DNA of 64,000 bases from Breviolum minutum Mf 1.05b.01. Taxonomy: Eukaryota; Sar; Dinophyceae; Suessiales; Symbiodiniaceae. Shown one piece after another: positions 39,774-50,277 of the stretch. The position numbers and the translations under genes were made by a program. The notes below the pieces were generated by a model. The model was not told the DNA's origin, ran no database searches, and saw only the letters and a program-made list of their open reading frames with translations. Each line of letters opens with the position of its first letter. Position 1 is the stretch's first letter. Where the stretch lies: contig DF239333.1 of assembly GCA_000507305.1 (NCBI GenBank), positions 151,550 through 215,549 on the forward strand. The letters are read 5' to 3'.

Positions 39774-39947
39774 GTAGCATGGGTGGATGTTTCCACAGCA
39801 GGGAGTTACACATATGTGTTAAACAAATATATATATATATATATACACAAAAAAAAATTATACAATTTGATGGCCTAAACGTCCCTGGCATACAAATGCA
39901 TCACCGCGCTTGGATCTACATTTATAAGTCCAATTTTGTCGTCCAAG

Positions 39948-40042
39948 AGGATCCAAGTGGTCGATTGAAAAAGGAAGCTGGTGGTCAAAAGGCATTGAAG
40001 GTGTTGGAGGGGGTTCTGAATGCACTTGGGCAAGGTCCGAAG
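39948..40042 (+). CDS. Candidate exon
   Basis: Ends at a good donor (CCGAAG|GTAATC). The frame reads EDPSGRLKKEAGGQKALKVL and EGVLNALGQGPK, a likely helix. The 5' edge is uncertain. Confidence 0.43.
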
Positions 40043-40083
40043 GTAATCTTCAGCCACCCCCTAATGATTTATGAAATATGAAT

Positions 40084-40197
40084 TACCCTCCTTGAAACTA
40101 ACATAGCACCTGAAAATGGATGGTTGGAATACTAGTTTCCTTTTGGGATGGTATATTTTCAGAGACTATGATTATTATGTTAGTTTTGGGGAGGGTA
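40084..40197. mobile_element. MITE related to the TACCCTCC family
   Basis: Begins TACCCTCCTTGAAACTAACA and ends TGTTAGTTTTGGGGAGGGTA; the interior differs from the 19.9 and 39.2 kb copies. Confidence 0.6.
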
Positions 40198-41143
40198 CAA
40201 CTTACAATTACAATATTCGTTCAGTCACCAAGACTTTGTAACATGTTCCGCATACTTGTGTTACTTGTAGTGGATCTGAGTGGATATAATAGGACTTTCC
40301 TTTAACAAGGTTTTTTTCCAGGAATTCAGTACATAGCTAGGAATCAACCAGTGTGACAGCCCTCATATATTTCATTGACACGTGGGATATAACTCAAGTT
40401 ACACAAAACTCGGTGAATGGGGAGTTAGTCATTGAGGTTTGTGGGCTTTACATTGCACCTGGAACATCCAGAACACCCAGCCACTAACGCTAGTATAGTT
40501 TCGGGTGTCCCCTCCCTCCCGGGGTAGGGGGAACAACCCAAGGTATAGTCACCAACCAACCAACCATTGAATGGCCAGGAAATCACTGAAGAGGTGGTCT
40601 CCTCCTTGCAGGGCGTAGCACTTGAGGTGCCTTTGGTGTTTCAAATTCTGGATGCCTAACAGTGCTGTAGCTGGTGCTTGAAATTACCACTTTCTAATGG
40701 GACAGATTTAGAGATGTTTATGGGAAATACATTGACAACTGGTGGATTTTTTTCATTGCTATATTAGATTGACAGAAAGGGCAGTAAATCATTCTATCCA
40801 GCAAATTTGATACAACGTAGATAGACATGTGACTTGATCACATGACTTTCGCCACTTAAGCCACTACAGAAGGAGAAAAATCATCCAGAAACCACACCCT
40901 TCATCTTGGAGGTTCCATGACAAACTTCCCAGAGGCTTCCCATTTCCCCGCTGTCGAATGTTGGCCAATTGGTAGCGATCTGAAGTCGAGGTCATTTGAA
41001 AAAGGTAGTTACGGGAATCCTCCCAAAATGGACTTAAATCTAGTTTTCAGTTTGAATTGCCCAGAATCACTTAAATTTGTTTGCATCCTTTAATCAGATG
41101 AATGAGACATGCTTCGGATATGATTATTGAATATTTTTGATAT

Positions 41144-41239
41144 GGGTGTTTCCGAAAATAGGGGTACCCCCAAATCATCCATTTTAATAGGGATTTCCAT
41201 TATAAACCATCCATTTTGGGGTACCCCTATTTTTTGGGT
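41144..41239. mobile_element. MITE with GGGGTACCCC-rich inverted ends
   Basis: Left AAAATAGGGGTACCCCC and right GGGGTACCCCTATTTT are inverted; both halves contain ATCCATTTT. Its spurious translation (GVSENRGTPKSSILIGISI) is of a type I recall from automatic Symbiodiniaceae proteomes. Confidence 0.62.
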
Positions 41240-41256
41240 CTTTTTCTTGCCGTCAG

Positions 41257-41332
41257 CGTGGCGTTTACGAACAACCAATCACTTGCCTCACTTGAGGCTG
41301 GTGACCTAATTGCCATTCGAGCTAGTCTCTAA
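41257..41332 (+). CDS. Candidate exon just after a MITE
   Basis: Acceptor TTTTTCTTGCCGTCAG, then VAFTNNQSLASLEAGDLIAI, RASL and TAA. A MITE ends 17 bp upstream, so its T-rich end may contribute the polypyrimidine tract. Confidence 0.4.
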
Positions 41333-42204
41333 GATGCAATTGGTTTCCTTGTTATTTGGGCAGTTTGTTGTTGTTGTTGTTGTGTCATTTTGGTGGGGGC
41401 AAGGGATGTATGAAATACAATATATTCTTGTCAGAGTTTTTTCAGTACATAGACATTTGCAAGTTGGGATGTTCCCACCCTCCCGGCAACGTTGGTCAAG
41501 CAAAGGTTGCCCCCCCGAAGATGAACGAATGTCCCTGAAAAGGGACCATTAAAAAAGATAAAGTTCATCTTCCAACCATCAATTTTCAAGGGGTATGTTT
41601 GTTTTCTGGGTGGGTAAGGTTGGAATCTCCATAAAAATAATATCATGGTCACTAGTGGTGACTGGTGGGATCCTGGGAAGGGGCAAAAAAGCGTCCCAAG
41701 CTGTAGGTGATGAGGACTAAAAAGGGCCTACAATATCTGTGTATAAATATGTATATATATATATTATATATTGGGTATATATGTAGTTTGAATACATATA
41801 TATATATAATGATATACCCTAAACTTAACATAGAACCTGACAATGATGGTTTCCAATAGGAATCTCCTTTTTCAATCCTTTCCATTTTCAGGTTTCATTT
41901 TTGGTTTTCGGGGGTGTATTGTTTCGAAACATTTTACATGTGACTGGGACATGGTAGTGTGAGTACAAATCATGGCAAATTATTGATCTATGTTTAGTTT
42001 CTCAAGGATACTTGTCGGCCTGGATTGTCAAAGCCCATGGCAGTACCGTCTTCCAACAACCGCTGTCCAGCAGTTTGCCAACGCTCCAAAACATAAGTCC
42101 GGTCACTTCACAAGTCAAAGTCAAGAGTTCAGACTTGAATTTGTTGTTGTTTGCATTGGTCTTACTCACTGATTTGCATATAGATTTCCATGATCTATAT
42201 TGAG

Positions 42205-42227
42205 GATGCTGCTGCTGCTGCTGCTGC

Positions 42228-42259
<32 letters not shown>

Positions 42260-42345
42260 CTGCTGCTGCTGCTGATGATGATGATGATGACAATGATGAT
42301 GTTGCAGCTGCTGATGATTATTATTATTATTGATGTTTGATGATT
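42205..42345. repeat. Mixed triplet repeats (GCT)n/(GAT)n
   Basis: Alternating blocks of GCT and GAT triplets, ending in GATTATTATTATT. The minus-strand His/Gln-rich open frame is a consequence. Confidence 0.75.
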
Positions 42346-42533
42346 GACGATTGCTGATTATTGATGATGTCATTCATTACGATCATGGTGATCGTGCACA
42401 TTTCCAAAAAAGACAGGAAAGAAGCCGTGAAAATCCTTTGCACATCCACCCTTTTGGATCTGCTGAAACGTCCCATGTCCCACAAGGGGATTGAACTGCC
42501 CTAACTGCGCACCAAAAAGAGATTACCCTCCCG

Positions 42534-42632
42534 AAGTTTAACAGTTCGCCCCTGAAAAGTTACCAACACCCAATAGGAAAGGATCGTCTTCCAACCACCA
42601 TTTTTAAGGCGCGAGCTGTTAAACCTTGGGGT
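42534..42632. mobile_element. MITE related to the TACCCTCC family
   Basis: Begins TACCCTCCCGAAGTTTAACA and ends CTGTTAAACCTTGGGGTA; only the ends are conserved with the other members. Confidence 0.55.
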
Positions 42633-43413
42633 AATTATTCTTCCATTTCCCATTGTCCAGGTGCTATATATTGAGTAGTTTCTGGAGGATTTGACATGTT
42701 TTGACACTTGCAAGAGTTGGTCCGGCCGGCCCCATGCTTTCTCCAAAAACATCCACAAAAACTGTAATCGACAAATATTTGGTGTACCCTTGTCCCACCG
42801 AGAGTCAAAAGCATACGTCGAAGCTTGCAATGAAGGGAGTGAGAAGAGTCGGTATCAGCCAATGAAGCCAACACGGAAATTACTGTAGGTCATGCTTCTT
42901 CTGGAAGAAGTTATATGATCGCTTCGTTTCATGGTGACACCAATGGGCAGGTGCGATGTTGAAGAAATAGTTTCGGGTGGGGGATGTGAGGACAGGTTGA
43001 TGATCTTTCGTTTCCATCAGCCGGGTAAAGATCTCTGATTCTATGCCAACGGATTGTAACGCTGAATCAACAAGCGCTACTGTTTCCTGATGGTGTTTTG
43101 AAGTTTTAGTATTTTTGTAACAAGTAACAACTTGTCATTTTTTGGGGTGGTCTTCCCAAGTAAACAGTAAGTGGTCAATTAGCTGGGTTTGACAACACCT
43201 AGTATCAACGCCAATGTTGGTTGTCTCCTCTTCTTTCAGGCTAGGCACACTAGGCACCTCCCTCTCCTTGTAGTGCATATACTTGACACTTTGTGGTTCC
43301 TGGTGTTGTTGATGTGCTGTTTTGGATCTTTACTCCCTTTGTAAAGAGTTCCTTAGAAGGTAGTGGGTCGCTAGTTCATCAAGAACATGATGATGATGAG
43401 GATTTGATGATGA

Positions 43414-43507
<94 letters not shown>

Positions 43508-44510
43508 GGAGTCATCGTTGCCAAACACATAAAGGCCGAGTAGTACAACTCTGTTTGTTGTCAGGTGGTGATGGTGGCTCTGGTCTGGTGATAGCACCAA
43601 AGAGACCAGTATATGAGCAAATAGCATGCATCTTCAAACATTATTCTGTATATGCTTTATAACGTAATCAACGTAGACCTTATGCGTAGCTTCCAGGTAC
43701 ATCTGTTTTTACACAAACCAAGGATCTTCGGGGCAGTCACAGTTCTGGAACAAATACTGCTTTTATGCCGTCAATGTGCATTGCTATGCAATGTTGGCCA
43801 AAAAGGATCTGTGACGATCATAACGCGTGACCCCCAAGTACCTTGGAAAAAAAAGGAAGCACACGTTGCTTTCAGCTATCTTGCGCAACATACCTTAGAC
43901 AGATATGTTGCAATCTATCAGATCAGTAGTGAAAGCAATAGACAAAAACAAAGAGATTGATCATGATCATGATCATCATAACAATAAGGATTGTTATTAT
44001 CATCGCCGTCATGCCCCATGCACCATGCATATTATTTCTATATCACATGATATAGCATACATCATACAGTACAAATCAGTACAGCATATAACGTTGAATT
44101 GAGTTACATTTTACCATTTGTCCCCCCAAAACAACTCGACTTGGACGCCAGGCAACAGCTCCATTGACCAGGTTGGGCCTGTTCAAGACGTGACCAACGA
44201 CTTGTGACCTTAGCCTCTCATCTCGACCGACCATCCACGGCCAGGGCGTTAAAGAAGGTGGCCAAAGGAGAGATGCTCATAGGGATGGATGCACCTTGGA
44301 AGAAAAGATGGAAAACTGGTACATTAGAAGTGTCACTGGCATTGGCTTTAAAGAATCTTTGAAGCATTTCAGAAATTATCAATACAGCACTAAAACAAAT
44401 GATTTCAAATGATCATTGGTTATCTTTGATGTAGGCCACATTTTTTACATGTTTTTTTACAGTGTATATACTGGAATATTTGAAGGTTACAACTTCACTG
44501 ACTATACCAG
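42633..44510. other. Gene-poor stretch
   Basis: Includes the GAT repeat at 43.4 kb and protein-like + frames near 42,691-42,888 and 43,720-43,960 without firm boundaries. Confidence 0.35.
43388..43505. repeat. (ATG)n/(GAT)n triplet repeat
   Basis: Long runs of GAT triplets interrupted by TTT. Poly-His, poly-Ile, poly-Ser and poly-Met frames here are not taken as genes. Confidence 0.8.
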
Positions 44511-44680
44511 TTCGTTGGGACCCTTCCAAACCAAGCAGCAGCTTCCTCCTGAAAAATCGGCCCATCAAAGACGAAGCAGAAATATGTCCTTTTTGGGGCC
44601 AACATGCCTCTTTTCAGAGGCGAACCCAGGAGCATATTCGAAGATTGTTCCAGGATACCACGAAGGGAACATTCCGTGAC
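44511..44680 (+). CDS. Candidate exon
   Basis: Follows GACTATACCAG. The long open frame reads RWDPSKPSSSFLLKNRPIKD, EAEICPFWGQHASFQRRTQE and HIRRLFQDTTKGTFRDT, charged and protein-like. The 3' edge is not defined. Confidence 0.47.
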
Positions 44681-45171
44681 ACTTTAGTAATTTGGGTGAA
44701 TTTATGAAGAATTTCTTCAGATTGGGCGTTTTGGGAGACACATGTCAAAATCTACTCCCACTTGGTCCATGGTCCAAAGTTTCCAATCCGGGAATCCTCC
44801 CACAAGTCAGTCAGTTGTGTGGTTTGTTCTTCCAAGTGTCAAGCGTTCCAAGACCACTTTTTGGGGGAGCAAGAATTGACCAGCTTTGTCTATCTTGCCT
44901 CCGAACAGTTAGACTTACACTTAGGCCAATACATATTTGCATGGCAACTCCACCCTCTATGGTGTTCAGGTTGGGTCCGGTGGGGGGTTCGATTAGGTTG
45001 GACTTTGATGCCGTACATGTCAAATCTGCCATCGTCACCACTGGTTGGTGTGATTTACTACAGGGTTCAATTTGTAGGGTTTATTTCTTTTCGTGTTTCT
45101 CGGATAACATGTGTGTTTGGATAGAGTATACCTGCCTTTTGTTTCTTTTGCTTTTTTGTTGCGCTGTTGAG

Positions 45172-45241
45172 TTTCGCCACTACCGGCACCACCATCGGAG
45201 ATTTGCATCTCCTTAAGATGCTTAAGACAAGACCCACGTGA
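45172..45241 (+). CDS. Candidate short exon ending in a stop
   Basis: A long T-rich tract precedes GCTGTTGAG. The frame reads LSFATTGTTIGDLHLLKMLK, then TRPT and TGA. Weak. Confidence 0.3.
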
Positions 45242-45315
45242 CCAGAGACCGCATCAACCTGACATGATGTGTTCGCCTCGGGAAAAACCATTTGAAGGAT
45301 AGTAAACCACCTCCA

Positions 45316-45319
45316 ACCG

Positions 45320-45359
<40 letters not shown>

Positions 45360-45360
45360 C
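45316..45360. repeat. (GTT)n microsatellite
   Basis: About 14 perfect GTT units; poly-Asn on the minus strand. Confidence 0.8.
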
Positions 45361-46602
45361 GTCGCTGCCATTTTGTATCTCGACATGTTCTGGTTGATTT
45401 GTTGAGAACCTCGTCATTTGCGATGTCACGTCGTGCAAAAAACCCGCTTTTTTGGAAAATGCCAGGACTTTCTGGAGGAGTGCAAAGGCTTGGATGAGGG
45501 CTGTATCCTCACCTGTACTTGGGGAAATGATCCAATTTGACTACTATTTTTTAAAAGGGGTTGAAATCACAAACTATCGCAAACAAAGGATACCGAAACG
45601 TTTGAAAGTGCTATTTTTCCAAAACTTGGTTTTGAATAGTCAGGGACTTAGGATAATAGATAATAATAGGACAATGATTATGAACTGACTGTCAATGACA
45701 TGGTGCCCCATAACAAGTAAAGAAGATAAATCAACTGGATTCGAAACATGGGTAAAGTCCAGTAGTAAATTTGCTGTTTTTTGTAGCATTATTTTCCAAT
45801 GGTGTCTATCAGAAGTGGACCCCACATGGTTTGATTTTGATTAACCCTGGAGAACATATTAATACCAAGGTTCAAGAGATATCTGGAAGCGCATGTGTTC
45901 TTCTCAAATAGCATAGTGGTGCGTCATCTAATTGTTTGATAACGATTGATAACGATATGCCTTTGGTCATCAATAAGAAGTCACAAGCAAGCCAATGTGA
46001 ACAAAGAAACTTAGAGAAAGTTTAAAAAACAAGCTGTGAAACCAACGGACTTAGTGTTCTAGTCTATTCCTCAATCAAGATGAGCTTGCGTTATGAAATC
46101 AAAAGGCCAATAACACGATTTATCTTTCAGTTGTATGTTCATGATTTGAATATTTTAGAAAAGAACCAACAGAATACAGCTTGTGTACAAGCAACAAAAT
46201 AATAGCACTTCAATCACCTCAGAGAAATACCATAGTTTGAGTATAACAATATAATGCGGTGTATGTAACTTCCATTACAAGTCTTCAAATTATACCAAAG
46301 GTTGAATAAAAACACCCAAGTTTATTCCAAATCATGTTATGAATTCACAACCTCCAGCTTGGCGTATTTTAATGAAGCAATAATTATTATAGTAGTCCAG
46401 TCTCAAAGCTTCCAATGTCTCACTATGATACATTCCCTATTTTCATCCACTTGCTTGGGATCACTTCCCATCTTTTGGGGGCGGGTGGGTTGAGCTTATC
46501 GTCATCTATCTTATACGACTTTTAGGAGGAGATTTTGCGAATGTTGTTCAACTCTGTTTGAATATCTCGCACCCCCACCCTTTTTCTCTTTGGTGGTTGG
46601 GG

Positions 46603-46702
46603 GAGGCAACCACTGAGAAGATTGTGAAGTTACTCAAATCATGGCATGAAGATGGCATGAAGATACCACAGACTTTGGGCAGACCCCTTAAGCAACTGAG
46701 TG
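46603..46702 (+). CDS. Candidate exon
   Basis: Open frame TTEKIVKLLKSWHEDGMKIP, TLGRPLKQLSG up to GAGTG|GTATAT. No good acceptor. It is the last host-like candidate before the YR retroelement. Confidence 0.3.
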
Positions 46703-47603
46703 GTATATACCTAGGAGATTGGAAGCATATGTCATCCTCATGGATGTGTGTAAAATACATCAGACACATATGCATCATGCATCGTAGTATGTTTCGTACT
46801 ATACCAAATTACTTCCATCCGGCCGATCAACGCGGTCAGCTTCATTTCGACAGGCTTGGGTCTACGTAGCTGTTTCGAGGTGAACCGAGCTGAGTTGGGA
46901 GAGATATGAACCCACCTGGTGATCACCAACGAACGGATGAACTAGAAAAAACTGTAACCTGAATCCCCCAAGCGTCTGAAATTTGAGTACCTTTGACACC
47001 CTTGGAGGGTCTAGGAAAACAGTGTGAAACAGTGGAAGAATACCTCTGAAGTGGCGGAAGTGGTGTAGGATTTCTTCCAACAACAGCATGGTTACAAGCC
47101 AGTTACGTGTTTATGGTTGAAGTTCGCTTACAAACCCTCACACTGATCATCTAACTAGGGTACAACCATGGGCAGCAACATGTTTGACCGTTGGCGCAGC
47201 GACAATCCACCCTTCGTAGGTGTATGACCTATGGAGAATGAGATATGTTGATTGCTAATGTCAGACTAGCCAAGAATTTTAGAAAACATGTCTAGGTCAG
47301 ATGTCATTTCATGGCAGTAGCTCAGCTCTGTCGTTTTGTCATGTTTTTTTTTCCCTCAACATCCCTTGTGACACTGTGCTTCATGAGCCGCGTCACTCGT
47401 GACCTTTGACCCTCAATATGTTAGGCCATCAGGCCCAGAAGAAGACTACGCAGACATATCAGTACATGTTATGATGATAAATGATGGAAAGTAGTGTATA
47501 GTAATGTTACAGTATATATTATATATTTTATATATGTATAAATATTTATATATATTTCCCACTGACATGCATGATAATGTTGTATGCATGCACGCACGTA
47601 TGT

Positions 47604-47645
47604 ATGGTTTGATGTGATGAAATGACCGGGTGCAGTTTTGAGGGC
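47604..47645 (+). repeat. Split direct repeat A1 (left end of the YR retroelement)
   Basis: This 42-bp sequence beginning ATGGTTTGATGTGATG is repeated without mismatch at 55,136-55,177. It marks the left boundary: the sequence just upstream is AT/TG-rich host DNA with no match near A2. The first ORF begins at or just after its inner edge. Confidence 0.88.
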
Positions 47646-47652
47646 TCAGGTG

Positions 47653-47952
47653 ATGCGAGCTGTAACGTCAGGCGTTTCAGCCGGTAGTTCCCTCGCTATC
47701 CTTCACCATCTGCTAGGTGCCATTCATACGAACTTCGATCCAACTCTCTGCCCAGATTTCTCGATTGGGACGGATTGGCATTGGGGCAGTTTCTTTTGTG
47801 GCCTGATCTGTGGTGCTCTGATTTTTGCTGCGATTGAACTCTTGGTCACTTTGAGGTGGGCCTTCATTCAATTTGTTTCAGCATATACATCTGGCACGGG
47901 TTGCTTTGACCCAGAGGTCAGAAGGAAGCCCCTTTACAAAATCCTTTCATGA
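47653..47952 (+). CDS. Small membrane protein, first ORF of the YR retroelement
   Basis: A 99-codon ORF from the first ATG after repeat A1; the frame is open for five more codons upstream but without ATG. The middle (about residues 44-75) is strongly hydrophobic, with the segments FFCGLICGALIFAAIELLVT and RWAFIQFVSAY, so one or two membrane spans are likely. The C-terminus is short and basic. I recognise no named domain and assign no function. The stop overlaps the next start as ATGA, suggesting coupled translation by termination-reinitiation. The retroelement at 60.5 kb also opens with a hydrophobic ORF, which argues that a membrane protein is a regular part of such elements. Confidence 0.6.
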   Translation: MRAVTSGVSAGSSLAILHHLLGAIHTNFDPTLCPDFSIGTDWHWGSFFCGLICGALIFAAIELLVTLRWAFIQFVSAYTSGTGCFDPEVRRKPLYKILS

Positions 47953-48545
47953 GCAATTCTGAAATCCTGCTGCTCCGTGGTGAAGTGGCCGAACTTCGGG
48001 AAGAATTGGTGAGTGTGCAAGCGGAGCTAGCCAGGCTTCGCAGAGTGATTGCTGGACTTCGTGCTGCTGACAGCAGCGCCTATTCACACGGCTCTGATTT
48101 TCCTGGTCGGGAGCCTTCTGAAAGTGGGTCCACTGTGGTGTCCGAGATTCCCTCAGTGGCTGGTTCAGCTGCAACTGGATCTCTTGGTGGTGCGAGTGCT
48201 TATCCTCAGGGTGCTCGCCCTGCTGTTCTTTCCTGGGCACAGCGTGAAGAGCTGTGTGAAAGGATTGGATCCTTCATCAGGCGTGCATTGAGTGGTGATC
48301 ATCGTGGTTCTTCGGGCCGTGATCTCAATCCTTTGTCCAGCCGCTTCTGGCTGGTTGCAAGGAGCATTGACGGTGTGAATTTTGACCCGCCTCGGGTCTT
48401 CCGATCGTGGAGTGGAGCCAAAGCCCTCGTGAAGAGGGGGGCTGAGGTGGGTGACAGTGTGTTTGTGGGGTTGCCTTCAGAGAGAGAAATCACTTTGGTC
48501 ATCCAGGCGGCTGAACTCCGCCTACCAGCAACCTTTGAGCAATGA
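47949..48545 (+). CDS. Coiled-coil protein of the YR retroelement, possible Gag component
   Basis: 198 codons. Residues 1-40 form an acidic/basic heptad pattern (RGEVAELREELVSVQAELAR), a probable coiled coil. Residues 45-90 are rich in Ser, Gly and Ala. The C-terminal half (about 95-195) looks globular, with the blocks SGRDLNPLSSRFWLVAR and GDSVFVGLPSEREITL. I have the impression of similar blocks in dinoflagellate retroelement ORFs, but no function is known to me. The start overlaps the previous stop and its own stop overlaps the next start, both as ATGA. The position before a second Gag-like ORF suggests a structural or nucleic-acid-binding role; this is inference. Confidence 0.65.
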   Translation: MSNSEILLLRGEVAELREELVSVQAELARLRRVIAGLRAADSSAYSHGSDFPGREPSESGSTVVSEIPSVAGSAATGSLGGASAYPQGARPAVLSWAQREELCERIGSFIRRALSGDHRGSSGRDLNPLSSRFWLVARSIDGVNFDPPRVFRSWSGAKALVKRGAEVGDSVFVGLPSEREITLVIQAAELRLPATFEQ

Positions 48546-50203
48546 GTGAGAACCGGCCGCTATTGGCTGGTGACGAGCCTCCATTTGCTTACATTGGAGG
48601 TGAGACAAACTTTGAGTTCCCTTTTGGAAAGCTGGTCAGCGAGGTTGGTGCAGGCAGTCCATCTGTACGTATCTGCTTGGTTGGTGAGCTTGATAGCAAA
48701 ATTCTTGCATGTGTGCCTTTTTCTGCATGGAATCAGAAAACAAACAAACGAGCAATTGCACCTGGCCTCTTGACGAAGCCGATGAGTGTGCAAGTTCTTG
48801 CTTGCGGTCAGTTAGATCGAGAGCAACCGTCTGGCGAAGAGACTTTGAAAGTTTGGTTGGGGTTTCTGGATACGGCAGCGGCCCAGCTGATAGAAGAGTC
48901 TGGCATGGACGAGGATCTCGACCACGAATTCGAAGATGGTTTCCTGCCTTTTGCGCAGGCTCTAGTGGAAGTGGCGAACGAGCACTTCTCTTTCTTTTCT
49001 GCATCGGAGCATCCATTAGGTGGGGCAGACGCATCTGGATCTCAAAGTCTGGATGTCCGAGTGGGGGTTTTGGAGACATCAATCGCCCAGGTTCTGAGCA
49101 AGCTGGATCAGATGACTTCTGGCAAAACGGCTCCGGTTGCCCCTCGTCCGAAGTCCACCCCTCAAGTGAAGCAGCCGGTCGCTGTGGACCCGGATCCTTT
49201 GTTGGATGGACAGCCATTGACTGCAGACATGTTCCCGAATTTGGATCCTGGTGTAGTGCAAGCGGCATTTCAAGCTGGTATCGAGCCGAACGCCCTACAA
49301 GACATGCAGCGGCTTATGACCCAGAATGTCAAAGCAGCATCTCGGTTGAAGCAACAGAATGCAACACTTTTGAGAGACCCACTGTCAGAGGACGAAGAGC
49401 AGCAGCTGGAAGGAGGTGTTGGGCCTCCTGCTGGTGGCTCCGACGTTCAATCTGCTATAGGTCAGTTGGCTCAGATTGTGTCCCTTTTGACCGAAGACAA
49501 GAAGAAGAAGAAGTCTGGAAGCAAGCTGGACTTGGCGCTGGATTCCACCAGTGCATCTTCATCGGACGGGTCAAGTTTGGGGACAGGGAAAAGAGCAGCT
49601 GCAGCCCGTCGTGTGCTGAGAGCAACATTGTTGGAAGCACCTCAAGAGATTTACACAGTGGTGGAAAGATTGATTTACGAAGATCTCAATTCTGTGACGG
49701 TAGGCCCTGGGCTTACCCCTCCTGCTTTTTCGGCAAGAGCATGGATGGAGCATCGCTCGCGGATCAACAATTATCGTGCCGTTGCTCATTGTGGATGGGC
49801 GATGGCTGGTGCTTTAGACGCTGCAAGGGATGGAAATGTTGCCCTTTGCCGTGCTCGTCTATGTTTGGGTTTGATGCAGGTGGATCAATCTTGCATCGAC
49901 AAAGGAAATTGGACGATGGCTGCAGAGATGAATCTGGAGTCGAGCCCACCTTTCAGTTCCCTTGCAAGACACGTGTTGCCCAATGTGAACGAGGGCGAAA
50001 GCCCGTTCAGCCGATTGTTGGACCCTCGGTGGGCGGAGGTGATGTTGAGTCACCTTCGGGAAACCGACGACTACATCCAGAAGCGTCGCAACGTCGGCAG
50101 AACTCGGATCCAAGAGGAGGAGGAAGAGGACAGTTCCCCAAGTCCAAAGAGGCGGCCAAAACCCAAGCCGAAGGCGAAGTCCTCGGCGTCAGCAGAAAGT
50201 TGA
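48542..50203 (+). CDS. Gag-like protein of the YR retroelement
   Basis: 553 codons. The N-terminal third is acidic. Near residue 229 there is a motif MFPNLDPGVVQAAFQAG, followed by a charged helix (MQRLMTQNVKAASRLKQQN) and a run of five Lys near residue 319. A conserved-looking helical region follows (RAWMEHRSRINNYRAVAHC near 398; LLDPRWAEVML near 493), and the C-terminus is very basic (KRRPKPKPKAK), fitting nucleic-acid binding. I recognise this arrangement from Gag-like proteins upstream of dinoflagellate RTs; no CCHC zinc knuckle is present. The start overlaps the previous stop (ATGA). From about 48,709 onward the -1 frame, which is the RT frame, has no stop codon. Confidence 0.75.
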   Translation: MSENRPLLAGDEPPFAYIGGETNFEFPFGKLVSEVGAGSPSVRICLVGELDSKILACVPFSAWNQKTNKRAIAPGLLTKPMSVQVLACGQLDREQPSGEETLKVWLGFLDTAAAQLIEESGMDEDLDHEFEDGFLPFAQALVEVANEHFSFFSASEHPLGGADASGSQSLDVRVGVLETSIAQVLSKLDQMTSGKTAPVAPRPKSTPQVKQPVAVDPDPLLDGQPLTADMFPNLDPGVVQAAFQAGIEPNALQDMQRLMTQNVKAASRLKQQNATLLRDPLSEDEEQQLEGGVGPPAGGSDVQSAIGQLAQIVSLLTEDKKKKKSGSKLDLALDSTSASSSDGSSLGTGKRAAAARRVLRATLLEAPQEIYTVVERLIYEDLNSVTVGPGLTPPAFSARAWMEHRSRINNYRAVAHCGWAMAGALDAARDGNVALCRARLCLGLMQVDQSCIDKGNWTMAAEMNLESSPPFSSLARHVLPNVNEGESPFSRLLDPRWAEVMLSHLRETDDYIQKRRNVGRTRIQEEEEEDSSPSPKRRPKPKPKAKSSASAES

Positions 50204-50277
50204 ACGACAGCCCTGTTTATGCATGTGCCGTTGGAGATACTCAAGAGCACCCACACGCTGACTCAAAGTTGCCAGGT

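Larger units (their letters stand above)
45242..47603. other. AT-rich left flank of the YR retroelement
   Basis: Contains the GTT microsatellite at 45,316, a weak exon candidate at 46,603 and a TA/TG-rich tract from 47,510 up to the element. Nothing else recognised. Confidence 0.4.

Noticed and set aside
43330..43662. Poly-His, poly-Ser and poly-Met ORFs
   Set aside because: Translations of the GAT microsatellite.
48709..50200. A separate protein encoded in the -1 frame of the Gag-like gene
   Set aside because: Its translation is rich in Ser, Arg, Cys, Trp and Gly, as expected for a shadow frame, and shows no domain. The openness itself is kept as a finding.
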